Source: Pseudomonas sp. MYb185 (GTDB lineage: Bacteria; Pseudomonadota; Gammaproteobacteria; Pseudomonadales; Pseudomonadaceae). From it: a stretch of DNA of 64,000 nucleotides. The stretch's first letter is position 1; the number at the start of each line of letters is the position of its first letter. The stretch spans positions 434,001 to 498,000 of the forward strand of contig NZ_PCQD01000002.1 in NCBI RefSeq assembly GCF_002979975.1, in the 5' to 3' direction. Below are positions 37,421-46,134 of this stretch, in pieces. The position numbers and the translations under genes were made by a program. Under the pieces are notes generated by a model that saw nothing but the letters and a program-made list of their open reading frames with translations, did no database searches and had not been told where the DNA came from.

Positions 37421-38403
37421 ACCCCGACCTCCTCGGCAAATACATCCCTGGCTAATTCCGATACATCGGGATAAGGACTGTTCAGACCGAACTGAACAGC
37501 TTCTTCAAACTGCTCACGATTTTCGTTTTCAATCGACTGCAGCTGTTCGTCCGAAGCATGACCTTCGGCAATCAACCACGCACGGTAGGCTGGCATGGGA
37601 TCAGCCGCTACGGCTGCCTCCATGATTTCTTTGGAAATGTAGTGACCATCGTCACCCAGCAGGTGTCCACGGAAACGGAAGGTCTTGGCCTCCAGCAACG
37701 TTGGCCCCTGACCGTTGCGCGCCCGCTCGATGGCCTCACGGGCAGCGGAGTACATTTCCACCGCATCGTTACCATTGCACTGGATACCATGCATGCCATA
37801 ACCGATGGCACGATCGACGATAGCCCGGGCACCAGTGCCATATTCATACTTGGTGTGCTCGGCGTAACCGTTGTTCTGGCATACGAACACCACTGGTAGG
37901 TTCCATACCGAGGCCAGGTTCAGCGCCTCATGGAAAGCCCCGATGTTGGAAGCACCATCACCGAAGTTGACCACGGTCACCTGGCCGGTCTTCTTCAACA
38001 ACGAAGCCCAGGCCAGGCCATTGGCAATCGGCAGGCCGGAGCCCACTACCCCGGTAGTCACCGGCAGGCCAGACTCCAGGTGGGTAATGTGCATGGGGCC
38101 GCCCTTGCCTTTGCAGGTGCCGGTAGCCCGTCCCATGAACTCGGCAACGAAGGGTTTGAGTGGAATACCCTTGGCCAGTTGGTCGTGAATGCCACGATAG
38201 GTGGTAATGACATAGTCATCAGCACGCAGGTTAGCTGAAATCGCGGAGGGCACCAGCTCCTGGCCACGGGGAGAGTAATACGGCGAGGCAATCTGCCCGG
38301 CTTTGATAAGTTCAATAAAGCGGTCGTCGGCTGTCTTGATCAATGTCGCCTTGCGATAGATATCAAGCAATGTAGCCGTGTCGAGAGACCTGGTATCAGT
38401 CAT
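37417..38403 (-). CDS. 2-oxo acid dehydrogenase E1 alpha subunit
   Basis: A 328-residue thiamin-diphosphate-dependent chain. The TPP motif begins GDGASN near residue 145 and ends QNNGYAE near residue 177. GPTLLEAKTFRFRGH comes later. GAGG precedes the ATG at 38403, and longer in-frame starts are rejected. It would decarboxylate a 2-oxo acid and reductively acylate the lipoyl protein. First gene of the operon, under operator site 3. The substrate is likely a 2-oxo acid from ring or side-chain cleavage. Confidence 0.9.
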   Translation of the reverse strand: MTDTRSLDTATLLDIYRKATLIKTADDRFIELIKAGQIASPYYSPRGQELVPSAISANLRADDYVITTYRGIHDQLAKGIPLKPFVAEFMGRATGTCKGKGGPMHITHLESGLPVTTGVVGSGLPIANGLAWASLLKKTGQVTVVNFGDGASNIGAFHEALNLASVWNLPVVFVCQNNGYAEHTKYEYGTGARAIVDRAIGYGMHGIQCNGNDAVEMYSAAREAIERARNGQGPTLLEAKTFRFRGHLLGDDGHYISKEIMEAAVAADPMPAYRAWLIAEGHASDEQLQSIENENREQFEEAVQFGLNSPYPDVSELARDVFAEEVGV

Positions 38404-38454
38404 GGTTACCTCGCATGGTGCACCTCTGATTATTGTTGACTCACCTTGCTCGAT

Positions 38455-38478
38455 TAAAACCGACAAGGTTGTTTTTAT
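38455..38478. promoter_or_regulatory. Shared palindromic operator, site 3
   Basis: TAAAAC (38455-38460), 10 bp, GTTTTTAT (38471-38478). It is 51 bp upstream of the E1 alpha start, in the gap after the VOC gene. Confidence 0.62.
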
Positions 38479-38535
38479 TGATTCTAGCCAGACTGAATTC
38501 AAACAGCAAGCTGTTATTATTCATTCTACCCTCTC

Positions 38536-38985
38536 TTAAATGCCTGCCTTTCCATCAAGAAACTCAGTTAGTTCAAAGACGTTACCGTCAGGATCCCGTC
38601 CATAAGTGGTTTTTGAGATCCCAAAGTCTTGGGGAGTACAGTGAAATAAAGCACCAAGTATCTTGAGCCGTTCACATACGGCATCAATAGAGGTGACATC
38701 AAAGCAGAAGTGGGTAATGCCATGGTGGTGTACCGGTCGCACCGCCTCAATGGCCGGCGGCACCGGTTGTTCAAACTGGAAAAGCTCTAAACGCATGCTG
38801 CCCAGACGCAGCATCACTGTTCGCGCTGCGGACTCCGGCAACCCCATGATCCGGTTGATCTGCTCAATCCCTTCATCCCATTCAATCCGACTTTCCTCCA
38901 CAAAGCCAAAGCCTTCACGATAAAAAGCAGCCAGTTTTTCCAGATCTGGCGTGGAAACAGCGACATGGTGCACGGCGTTAATCAT
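38536..38985 (-). CDS. VOC-family protein
   Basis: A 149-residue single-domain vicinal-oxygen-chelate protein. The first strand has HHVAVSTPDL and the second half has HFCFDV. The C-terminal TYGRDPDGNVFELTEF contains a likely Glu ligand, so a metal site is plausible. It is similar to methylmalonyl-CoA epimerases and glyoxalases and is different from the VOC protein at 18.5 kb. It lies last after the Rieske/SnoaL group, behind a hairpin, and probably acts on an intermediate of that branch. Confidence 0.78.
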   Translation of the reverse strand: MINAVHHVAVSTPDLEKLAAFYREGFGFVEESRIEWDEGIEQINRIMGLPESAARTVMLRLGSMRLELFQFEQPVPPAIEAVRPVHHHGITHFCFDVTSIDAVCERLKILGALFHCTPQDFGISKTTYGRDPDGNVFELTEFLDGKAGI

Positions 38986-39073
38986 CTATATCACCTCGGC
39001 GCGCATTTTCATGCACTCGATCGACAGCGCAAAGACATACGGAAGGAAATACGAATCTGAACCGCCAAGATAA

Positions 39074-39099
39074 GGTGGACGCACCCTGGTACGCCCACC
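39074..39099 (-). terminator. Hairpin after Rieske gene 2
   Basis: An 8-bp stem with one mismatch (39074-39081 with 39092-39099) in the 133-bp spacer between the Rieske gene stop and the VOC start. It is a weak terminator candidate that could lower VOC expression. Confidence 0.4.
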
Positions 39100-39118
39100 C
39101 CGGCAGCTCAATTGAGGA

Positions 39119-40438
39119 TCAGACTCGGCCAGCAATATAGTCGTTGATGACCTCATGGTAACGGCGCACACGGGACTCCTGGCCGGCCAGGTAGGAGTCC
39201 GTATAACCACGGGAGTGCAGGCCGCGCTGCTGAGCAATCGCGACGCTCAGATCCTGATCAGCAACAAAGCCGATGGACTTGTCACCATGCTTGAATACCT
39301 CATGTTTTGCAGGTTTGGCCGGAGCAATACCTACAGGAGTTTCCACTTCGACCTGCCCTTCTTCCGGACGCACGAAGAACCAATGATCAAACAGACACTT
39401 CTCCGGATCAGTCGGGTGCGGCTGCGGACGCAAAATCTGGTAGCTTTCCGCAGCCATGGTGAAGGACATGTTCGGGAACAGGGTATAATGGTAATAGTCG
39501 GTCAGTTGGTCATCAGCCAAGTTGGCATAGTGGCTATAACCGCGTTCAGCCCCCAGTGCTCGCTTCTGTTTTTGCAGGGCTAGCCGCACTTCATGGGTGC
39601 GCCCCTGGAACTCCTCGGCATCCAGCCCCCAGTGCCGCATGATACTGTCCAGCGGTGCCTGCACCTTCTTCGACTTGACTCCGGCGGCCGGCAAGGCTCC
39701 TTTCATCAGCATCCGGCTGTGCCCATTCTGGAACACCTCGAATTCGGTATTCTGGTAGTCATCATCTATGAAGGTAGCCAGCTCCTTGTGCAGCGCCTGC
39801 ACATGATAGGCTTCATTGAAGTTATCCTGAATGACCTTCCAGTTGCAGTTCACCTCACAGGTCATATGCATGACACGGGTCATCTTGCCCATCTCGTAAC
39901 AGTCCAACTGATCGGCGACCACGCCCAGCGCCTCGCGCAGCGGCTTGGCATTCTGGTCCATGTTGAACCAGACCAGGCCACCGAACATCTCGCAACGCAA
40001 CTCCTTCAGTCCCAGTTTGCCTACCGGATTACCCTGTGGAAAATCTCCCGAATCTTTGGCAATCAGCAGAGCGCCATTCAGTCCATAGCACCAACTGTGG
40101 TAGTTGCAGACCAAGCGTTTCACCTTGGTTTCTTCGCACTCGATCATGCGGTTTCCGCGGTGCTGACAAACGTTATAGAAGGCTCGGATACGTCCTTCAT
40201 CATCGCGCACCATCAGAATGGATTCGTTGCCGATCTCATGGGTAACAACACAGCCTGCCTCGGGGAACTGTGCCTCAACGGCACCTACCTGCCAGGTGCG
40301 GGTCCACATGTGGTCCCACTCTTGCTGCATGAACTCCCGACTATAATAGCGATCGCCGGTAATGGGATCGCCCCGTAGGAAATCCTCGCCCACCAGAGCT
40401 TGACGTGTACGTTCTGCCAATGACAAAGAAGCATTCAT
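39119..40438 (-). CDS. Rieske non-heme iron oxygenase alpha subunit 2
   Basis: A 439-residue alpha subunit. The Rieske ligands are C91, H93, C111 and H114. The mononuclear iron site has H212 and H217 with E209 as the bridging acid. It is less similar to the first oxygenase than expected for a recent duplicate, with different spacing and C terminus. It is placed after the two SnoaL-like genes, whose NTF2 fold is the fold of Rieske beta subunits. It would hydroxylate a ring, perhaps on a ketosteroid-like intermediate. Confidence 0.9.
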   Translation of the reverse strand: MNASLSLAERTRQALVGEDFLRGDPITGDRYYSREFMQQEWDHMWTRTWQVGAVEAQFPEAGCVVTHEIGNESILMVRDDEGRIRAFYNVCQHRGNRMIECEETKVKRLVCNYHSWCYGLNGALLIAKDSGDFPQGNPVGKLGLKELRCEMFGGLVWFNMDQNAKPLREALGVVADQLDCYEMGKMTRVMHMTCEVNCNWKVIQDNFNEAYHVQALHKELATFIDDDYQNTEFEVFQNGHSRMLMKGALPAAGVKSKKVQAPLDSIMRHWGLDAEEFQGRTHEVRLALQKQKRALGAERGYSHYANLADDQLTDYYHYTLFPNMSFTMAAESYQILRPQPHPTDPEKCLFDHWFFVRPEEGQVEVETPVGIAPAKPAKHEVFKHGDKSIGFVADQDLSVAIAQQRGLHSRGYTDSYLAGQESRVRRYHEVINDYIAGRV

Positions 40439-40494
40439 TTCTCTCTACTCCTGCCCGGTATCAGCCATACAGGCCGAAAAGGGATTATTGTTTT

Positions 40495-41025
40495 TCAAAG
40501 CGGTCGGATCAGCTTATGCTGGTAGACCACATCACTCTCATCACGCCGACCCCGTAACTGATACTGCTCAAACTCGCCATCCACCCGCTCACTGAGCGGC
40601 CATGAGGCATTCCAATCCAGCACCAGATCCCGGGAATAGATTCGCCAGATACCATCACGCTTTTCCCATATATCGAGATAGCGCATGTTATCCGGACAAT
40701 TGACCAGACTGCCGTCGGGCAAACGTATGGCAGCATTACCAAGCATATAACTCTCCGCCCTGGCGCGAGCGCCATCCAACTGGAGATCGACATTGGTGAA
40801 GCGATGCCACCCCATCACCAGGTTCTCCTTGATGAAGGGAATATTTTGCTCGCAAAATGCCCAGGCATTGCCGGCAAACACCCCAAAGTCAACTACCCCA
40901 TCGGCATGAAATACCGATTTGAGCAACTCCAGATCACAACGGTCCACCGCCTGTATGTAACGGGACATCTGATCGTAGATCGCCTGGCGATCGATGATGG
41001 CAAGCATTCTCTCGGCCAGTTCCAT
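40495..41025 (-). CDS. SnoaL-like (NTF2-fold) protein A, predicted catalytic
   Basis: A 176-residue SnoaL_4-type protein. It has the Asp-His pair seen in LinA and scytalone-dehydratase-like enzymes: D28 in QAVDRCD and H74 in GWHRFTN, with N78. The C-terminal WxxExxDGxWRIxSRDLxLDW is typical of the family. I use the ATG at 41025, with GGAG at a good distance, so the gene starts 2 bp after the stop of its paralog. It is likely a dehydratase or isomerase, or a beta-like partner of the adjacent Rieske protein. Confidence 0.78.
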   Translation of the reverse strand: MELAERMLAIIDRQAIYDQMSRYIQAVDRCDLELLKSVFHADGVVDFGVFAGNAWAFCEQNIPFIKENLVMGWHRFTNVDLQLDGARARAESYMLGNAAIRLPDGSLVNCPDNMRYLDIWEKRDGIWRIYSRDLVLDWNASWPLSERVDGEFEQYQLRGRRDESDVVYQHKLIRPL

Positions 41026-41027
41026 GA

Positions 41028-41555
41028 TCACTCTCCAAGCAAAGCGTAAACGGGATCATTCTTGCTGCGCTCACCTCGCAAGCGGAACAGCGCAAACATA
41101 CCCTCATCAAGTACCGCCGTGGTTGGGTGGTTCATATTCCAGTCATGAACAAAGGTGCGCTTGGCTATCTTCCACTCGCCCCGATCCTTGCGATAGTGAT
41201 CCAAGAAGCGACCTCCAATCAGGCGATCTTCTTTTTCACCCTTGCTGACAATAGTACTGACATTGATGACATACACCTCGCCTCGGGCAGTATTGCCGTC
41301 AATTTCGAAATACTCGTTGGAGATGGATGAGAAAGTACGCTCAAGCGCCTCATCTGGAGAGGTCGCTGCTATCACGAACGGCTGCACATTCCCCTGGAAA
41401 TGCCCCCAATCGATCTTGGCATCATCTGTCCAGAGGGAAATCATCAGACAGCGATCCATGCGATCATAAGCCCGGGCAAATGTTGCATTGAGGTGCTGCA
41501 GAGCCTGCTTGGCCTCGACCTCTTGAAGAATATCCAGATCGGATTCCCGATTCAT
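41028..41555 (-). CDS. SnoaL-like (NTF2-fold) protein B, active-site His lost
   Basis: A 175-residue paralog of the next gene. The Asp of the putative dyad is kept (D31 in AYDRMD), but the equivalent of the His is Ser76 (TFSSISN). N80 is kept. The C-terminal GEWKIAKRTFVHDW matches protein A. It is thus probably non-catalytic alone, perhaps a partner chain. Operator site 4 lies 90 bp upstream. First gene of the unit that also holds protein A, Rieske 2 and the VOC protein. Confidence 0.77.
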   Translation of the reverse strand: MNRESDLDILQEVEAKQALQHLNATFARAYDRMDRCLMISLWTDDAKIDWGHFQGNVQPFVIAATSPDEALERTFSSISNEYFEIDGNTARGEVYVINVSTIVSKGEKEDRLIGGRFLDHYRKDRGEWKIAKRTFVHDWNMNHPTTAVLDEGMFALFRLRGERSKNDPVYALLGE

Positions 41556-41645
41556 GCTGCCTCCATACCCTGATTATTTGATTTATTCCGGTATTACGGA
41601 TGACTTGTATTAACAGAGAGATGGCCTCACCATACTGCCGAAATA

Positions 41646-41669
41646 CAAAACAAGTCAAACTGTTTTTAT
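41646..41669. promoter_or_regulatory. Shared palindromic operator, site 4
   Basis: CAAAAC (41646-41651), 10 bp, GTTTTTAT (41662-41669). It overlaps the stop codon of the flavoprotein gene and is 90 bp upstream of the SnoaL-like B start. A bound protein could also affect the end of the preceding operon. Confidence 0.58.
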
Positions 41670-43108
41670 GCATGGCAAATCTTGTCGCTCATATGGGCAT
41701 GAGCCGCCTCACGACCGGCTACCCGCCCAAAAAATGATCCTGGTCCCAGACTCATTCCACTGGCGTAGCTTTTGCCCGTCCGGGGAATATGCACGGCACA
41801 AGCCCCTGCAGAATAAAAGCCGGGAATTGGATAGCCCGCGTGGTCGAGCACCTGGGCTTTCGCATTCGTTTCCAACCCGCCTAACGTCATATAGAGGTAG
41901 ATCGACTTGTTGAAGGAAATATCGAATGCTGCGTAAGGCCCCTGGTCCAGCGGCTTCAACCATTCCGCCGCCTTGAACAGGTAGGGGTCGGATCTGGTAT
42001 TGGCATGCTCATTGTACAGGGCCAGCGTTTCCTGCAGGGATCCAGCAGGCAACCCCAGCCCGATCTCCATCGCTTCGATTGTCTCCCACCCATCCACCAG
42101 CGCATGCTGTGCTGAAGTGATTTCTGGATAAGCGAAAATCTCGGCATCGACGATCAAGTAAGCAGTCTGATCCGGCTGCTCCATGACCATGGAAGCAGTC
42201 CGACCATGATACGAATCTTCTGCTACGAAGCGCTTGCCCAACTTGTTAACCAGAATGCCCTTGATCAATTGTCCAGGTGGATAAATCGATGCCGTGGCGA
42301 TCACGCCATCCATGGCTGCGGTAGCTGCGCCGATCTGCTGCCCCATAATGATGCCTGATCCATCGGATGAAGGAATTCCCAGAGGCATCGCCGTCTCACT
42401 CATCATCGGAATATGCTCAAGCACCATGTCACTGTTCATGGCAAAACCACCAGTGGCCATGATCACCCCGCGGCGTGCTCCCACTCGCAGGGTACGACCA
42501 TCCTCGCGAGCTTGAACCCCGACCACCCGCCCCTGCTCGTTGCGAATGACCGACTGAACCTGACAATCGTATCGCGCTGCCACCCCCAGAGCGTCACTGC
42601 GGGCAAGTATCGCCTTCATGGCTACAGCGCCGGCGTTCTCACCCGTACCCGCCACCTTGTGTCCCCGGGGAGCTGGTCGTGCTATCAGTTTATACGGCCA
42701 GACCTTCTCATTCCCTGTACTGAAAAGGCATTCGCTGGTATTGAGAAATACCGCTTTACCTTTGTACTCACTCCGCTCAAAAGGTACGCCCAGGGCCTCA
42801 AGCCAATTGAAATGTTCCAGGCTGTTGTCACAAAACATCTTTATGGCTTCAGGGTCTTCCGCTTCCGTAGAGGCCATCAAGAATTTGTACATTTCCTCGG
42901 CTGTATCGTCATAGCCGAAAAGATTCTGGACCGGCGTACCACCACCTAGATAGAAGATACCAGATGACATTGCACTGGCACCACCACCCCCACTGGCACG
43001 CTCCAAGACCAGCACCTCAACGCCCGCCTCCGCAGCTTCGATGGCTGCACAGGCACCCGCAATACCGTAGCCAACCACAACCACATCCGTTTCAATATCC
43101 CAATGCAT
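41666..43108 (-). CDS. FAD-dependent dehydrogenase, 3-ketosteroid-dehydrogenase-like
   Basis: A 480-residue FAD_binding_2 flavoprotein. The dinucleotide motif is GYGIAG (G13, G15, G18), with VLERASGGGGASAMSSG near residue 35 and the C-terminal YASGMSLGPGSFFGR. These are shared with 3-ketosteroid Delta-1 and Delta-4(5alpha) dehydrogenases and fumarate-reductase-like enzymes. It would remove hydrogen from a ring next to a ketone. I use the ATG at 43108, since the upstream 11 residues are not part of the fold. Last gene of its operon. Steroid specificity is not proven. Confidence 0.85.
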   Translation of the reverse strand: MHWDIETDVVVVGYGIAGACAAIEAAEAGVEVLVLERASGGGGASAMSSGIFYLGGGTPVQNLFGYDDTAEEMYKFLMASTEAEDPEAIKMFCDNSLEHFNWLEALGVPFERSEYKGKAVFLNTSECLFSTGNEKVWPYKLIARPAPRGHKVAGTGENAGAVAMKAILARSDALGVAARYDCQVQSVIRNEQGRVVGVQAREDGRTLRVGARRGVIMATGGFAMNSDMVLEHIPMMSETAMPLGIPSSDGSGIIMGQQIGAATAAMDGVIATASIYPPGQLIKGILVNKLGKRFVAEDSYHGRTASMVMEQPDQTAYLIVDAEIFAYPEITSAQHALVDGWETIEAMEIGLGLPAGSLQETLALYNEHANTRSDPYLFKAAEWLKPLDQGPYAAFDISFNKSIYLYMTLGGLETNAKAQVLDHAGYPIPGFYSAGACAVHIPRTGKSYASGMSLGPGSFFGRVAGREAAHAHMSDKICHA

Positions 43109-43193
43109 TTTGCTTCTCTTTATCAGGAGCTGATTCAGCAATATCTCTTCATGCGACTATCGAATAGCCTGCAAGATATCGGAAGAGTGCTTG

Positions 43194-44390
43194 TCAGAGT
43201 TCCGGCTGCGTACGCTCTGGATCATCGCTCAGGTAATACTCGAGCCAGCGGTGGAAATACTGGTTGCCCCGCTCATTCCTGCCAAAGGTCACATGACTGA
43301 ATGCACCAGACGCCATCCCGTTCTGGACCTTGAGCCCCAAGTCGTAATCCTCGGTCTGCACCACATCACGCAACCAGTCCATCATCTCTTCCAACTTCTG
43401 AGTGTCTTCCGCTGTCTCCGGCTTACGATGATGAATGTAGTGAAGAATGGTGGTGTTCTCTCCTACCGTCGGTCCCGGAATCAATTGGGCAACCTGGGTA
43501 ATCTCCGGAGCCACAAAAATGGAAGTATTGGGAAAGATGGTACGGACAAAGTCATAGCCATCGTTTTCGTGCTTGTATCTTTCATTTTTCGGAACGTCAT
43601 TCAACTTGGCTATGCTGCGCTGCGGAAAAGCAATCAGCAGATGCGGCCCGTAGCCGCGAAACTCCATAATATTGGAGTAAGTACGCGCATTGATGGTTTT
43701 CGGGTGAGCTGCAGCGAAATGATAGCCTTCAAGGTAGCCATCATAGGCTACTTTCCAATTAGCACCTTGGATCACCCGCTGGCCGCAATAATGCCAGTCG
43801 GCAAAACCCAGACTTTCGATATCCTCGATCATCCCACCGAGGAACTCTTCGAAGTCCACCTCCACTCCAGGAGTAAGTACAGCGAAGATCAATCCGCCAC
43901 GCTCATACACTGGCAACTGAGTCAGACTCATCGCGGCCTTGTCCACCGCTCCGTAGGTATCCTCGCCGTATACCCGCTGCAAGGAGCCATCATTCCCATA
44001 AAGCCAGGCATGGTAGGGGCAGGCGAACTTGTCACACTTCCCCTCACCTTCGGCCACTTGCATGCCCCGGTGGGCGCAGGCATTAAGCATGGCCCGCACA
44101 CTGCCATCCTTGAGCCGTGTCAGCAGCAGCGGTACACCCAGCAGGTTTTTGGTCTTGTAGAAACCGGGCTCCGGCAGCTCTCCAGACAGACCTACCAACA
44201 GGGGCAGGCGCTTGAAAATCTGTTCCATCTCCCGCTCCCAGCGTTCCGGATCAGCATAGCTATCGCTGGCGATTCTCATCTGCTGATCAGCCATATCGGT
44301 GCTGCGCATTTCCACATGCTCCAGCAACCGGGACGCAATCAGATTATACTCTTGTTGTTTTTCCACACTCTTCACGGCCTCTATCCTCAT
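43194..44390 (-). CDS. Rieske non-heme iron oxygenase alpha subunit 3
   Basis: A 398-residue alpha subunit with Rieske ligands C105, H107, C124 and H127. The iron site has E221, H224 and H229. It differs from the other two in length and spacing, so the three probably act on different positions or compounds. It is placed between MDR reductase 1 and the ketosteroid-dehydrogenase-like flavoprotein. Start codon at 44390 is likely; a GTG seven codons in is possible. Confidence 0.89.
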   Translation of the reverse strand: MRIEAVKSVEKQQEYNLIASRLLEHVEMRSTDMADQQMRIASDSYADPERWEREMEQIFKRLPLLVGLSGELPEPGFYKTKNLLGVPLLLTRLKDGSVRAMLNACAHRGMQVAEGEGKCDKFACPYHAWLYGNDGSLQRVYGEDTYGAVDKAAMSLTQLPVYERGGLIFAVLTPGVEVDFEEFLGGMIEDIESLGFADWHYCGQRVIQGANWKVAYDGYLEGYHFAAAHPKTINARTYSNIMEFRGYGPHLLIAFPQRSIAKLNDVPKNERYKHENDGYDFVRTIFPNTSIFVAPEITQVAQLIPGPTVGENTTILHYIHHRKPETAEDTQKLEEMMDWLRDVVQTEDYDLGLKVQNGMASGAFSHVTFGRNERGNQYFHRWLEYYLSDDPERTQPEL

Positions 44391-44429
44391 GCATGCTTGT
44401 TATTTTCACGGGCCAGCATGTTGTTTTGC

Positions 44430-45449
44430 CTAACGGATCTTCACCAGCAATTTGCCCTTGTGCTGGCCACTGAAAAGACGGGAAAAAACTGATACCGTAT
44501 TCTCCAGCCCTTCGACCACATCCTCATGAAATACCAGATCTCCAGCGGCTATCCATGCTTCGATTTTCTGAATCGCTTCCGGAAAACGGTCCCGATAATT
44601 CAGCGCTAGGAATCCCTGCACTGTCACGTTCCGTGCCAGTATCTGCCAATAGTTGTAGGGACCAGGCACCGGCGCTTCGGTGTTGTACTGAGCGATAGCA
44701 CCGCAAAATACAACGCGGGCAAAATTGTTCAGGTTCATCAGCGCAGCATCCAGTATCGCCCCACCAACATTGTCGAAGAAGATATCCACACCATTCGGGC
44801 AGGCTGCCGCGATAGCTGCCGTTAGATCCAGGTTGCTGCGATAGTTGATGGCGCCATCAAACCCCAGCTCGTCCACTAGCCAACGGCACTTCTCATCAGA
44901 GCCAGCTATACCTACCACCTTGCAACCGGCAAGCCGGGCAATCTGCCCAGCAAGGGAACCCACGGTACCGGCTGCAGCGCTGATCAGTACGGTATCCCCA
45001 GGGCGGGGTCGCCCCACATCCAACATGCCGAAATAGGGCGTCAAGCCCACCGCGCTGTAGATACTCAGATAATGGCTTAGCGGAAAATCAATCTCGGCGT
45101 CCACCTTGTATATCTGTGTCGGATCAGCCAGGGTGTAGTCTTCCCAGCCATTGCAGGCAATGCCGACGGCGTAGTCCCCCACACAGAAGTCCGGATGCCC
45201 ACTGTCAACAACCTTGCCGAGTGTCGACCCGCGGATCGTTTCTCCCAGGGCCAAGGGAGCCGTATAACTCACTTTCTCACTCATCCAGCCCCGGATCGCC
45301 GGATCCATGGATAGATAGATATTTTCAAGTAGAACCTCGCCGCTCTCCACCCGAGGCACAGGTACCTCCCGCAAGCGGATATGCTCCTGACCCGGCACAC
45401 CAGACGGCCGTTGATGCAGGTACAGTTGACGATTGATAGCTGGTGACAT
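44430..45449 (-). CDS. MDR-family NADP-dependent enone reductase 1
   Basis: A 339-residue zinc-free medium-chain reductase of the curcumin/prostaglandin reductase type. The N-terminal ADH_N_2 domain shows YLSMDPAIRGWM near residue 50, the NADP site AAAGTVGSLAGQIARLAG near residue 155, and the SDEKCRW segment. It would reduce the C=C of an alpha,beta-unsaturated carbonyl. Two paralogs follow at 54.3 and 57.9 kb. GGGGGA precedes the ATG at 45449, and upstream in-frame starts are rejected. Confidence 0.88.
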   Translation of the reverse strand: MSPAINRQLYLHQRPSGVPGQEHIRLREVPVPRVESGEVLLENIYLSMDPAIRGWMSEKVSYTAPLALGETIRGSTLGKVVDSGHPDFCVGDYAVGIACNGWEDYTLADPTQIYKVDAEIDFPLSHYLSIYSAVGLTPYFGMLDVGRPRPGDTVLISAAAGTVGSLAGQIARLAGCKVVGIAGSDEKCRWLVDELGFDGAINYRSNLDLTAAIAAACPNGVDIFFDNVGGAILDAALMNLNNFARVVFCGAIAQYNTEAPVPGPYNYWQILARNVTVQGFLALNYRDRFPEAIQKIEAWIAAGDLVFHEDVVEGLENTVSVFSRLFSGQHKGKLLVKIR

Positions 45450-45492
45450 GGTTTCCCCCATATTCTTGAATCTGCAGATTCTGACGTCTGGC

Positions 45493-46107
45493 CTATTCAA
45501 ACGCCTTGCACCAATCTCGCATACGAAGTACCCATACATGGAGGCGCCGACAGTCCTGCGGTATGGGCTGCCCAACGAGATCGCCGAAATCAGCGAAGCA
45601 CAGAAGCAGCAGATCCACTACAGTAGGCCGCTTCCCACAGATGAATACAGCCTCCCCAAGCTGCGCCTCCAACCAGCGCCATCCATGTGCAGCCTCCTGC
45701 TTGTAGCGCTCGGAGACCTCCGGATAGCAGGCGACCCGGTTCTTAAACATCTCTAGCCCCTCTGCCCCGCGAAAACCTGCGGTCATCGGGTGCACTATCA
45801 TTTGATCCACCCGGCGCCACCACATGCGTGCCTGAGCACGCTCTCGCGCATCGCTACCAATCAACACAGGCTGGGGACAATGCTCTTCCAGGTATTCGCA
45901 GATAGCCATCGTCTCGGCTATACGTGTTCCATCCTCCAACTCCAACACGGGCGTGGTACCGGTGGGGTTGATTGCCAGATAGGCTGGCTGACGGTTTTCC
46001 CCCGCCATGATGTCAATCTCGACCAGAGGCAGGGATAAACCCTTCGCTGTCGCAAACAAACGAACCAGACGTGGGTTCGGTCCTATCGAGTGATACAGCT
46101 TCATCAT
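45493..46107 (-). CDS. Glutathione S-transferase family protein
   Basis: A 204-residue cytosolic GST with an N-terminal thioredoxin-like domain (the glutathione-binding TTPVLELEDGTRIAETMAI lies near residue 50) and a helical C-terminal domain. The N terminus has no clear catalytic Ser or Tyr in the first 15 residues other than Tyr5 and Ser7 (LYHS). In catabolic clusters, GSTs open epoxides, remove halogens or isomerise cis-trans products. Which one applies here is unknown. Confidence 0.84.
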   Translation of the reverse strand: MMKLYHSIGPNPRLVRLFATAKGLSLPLVEIDIMAGENRQPAYLAINPTGTTPVLELEDGTRIAETMAICEYLEEHCPQPVLIGSDARERAQARMWWRRVDQMIVHPMTAGFRGAEGLEMFKNRVACYPEVSERYKQEAAHGWRWLEAQLGEAVFICGKRPTVVDLLLLCFADFGDLVGQPIPQDCRRLHVWVLRMRDWCKAFE

Positions 46108-46134
46108 TCTTCTCCCTGTCTCCAGTCTATGGCA

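Noticed and set aside
40441-40494. Run GTTTTTC before the Rieske 2 gene, as an operator
   Set aside because: The left half-site lacks the C and the spacing is wrong; the gene is already covered by site 4 upstream of its operon.
30683-44390. Glu at the bridging position of all three Rieske proteins, first read as loss of function
   Set aside because: Glu at this position is known in active Rieske oxygenases such as carnitine monooxygenase, so it is noted only as a shared trait.
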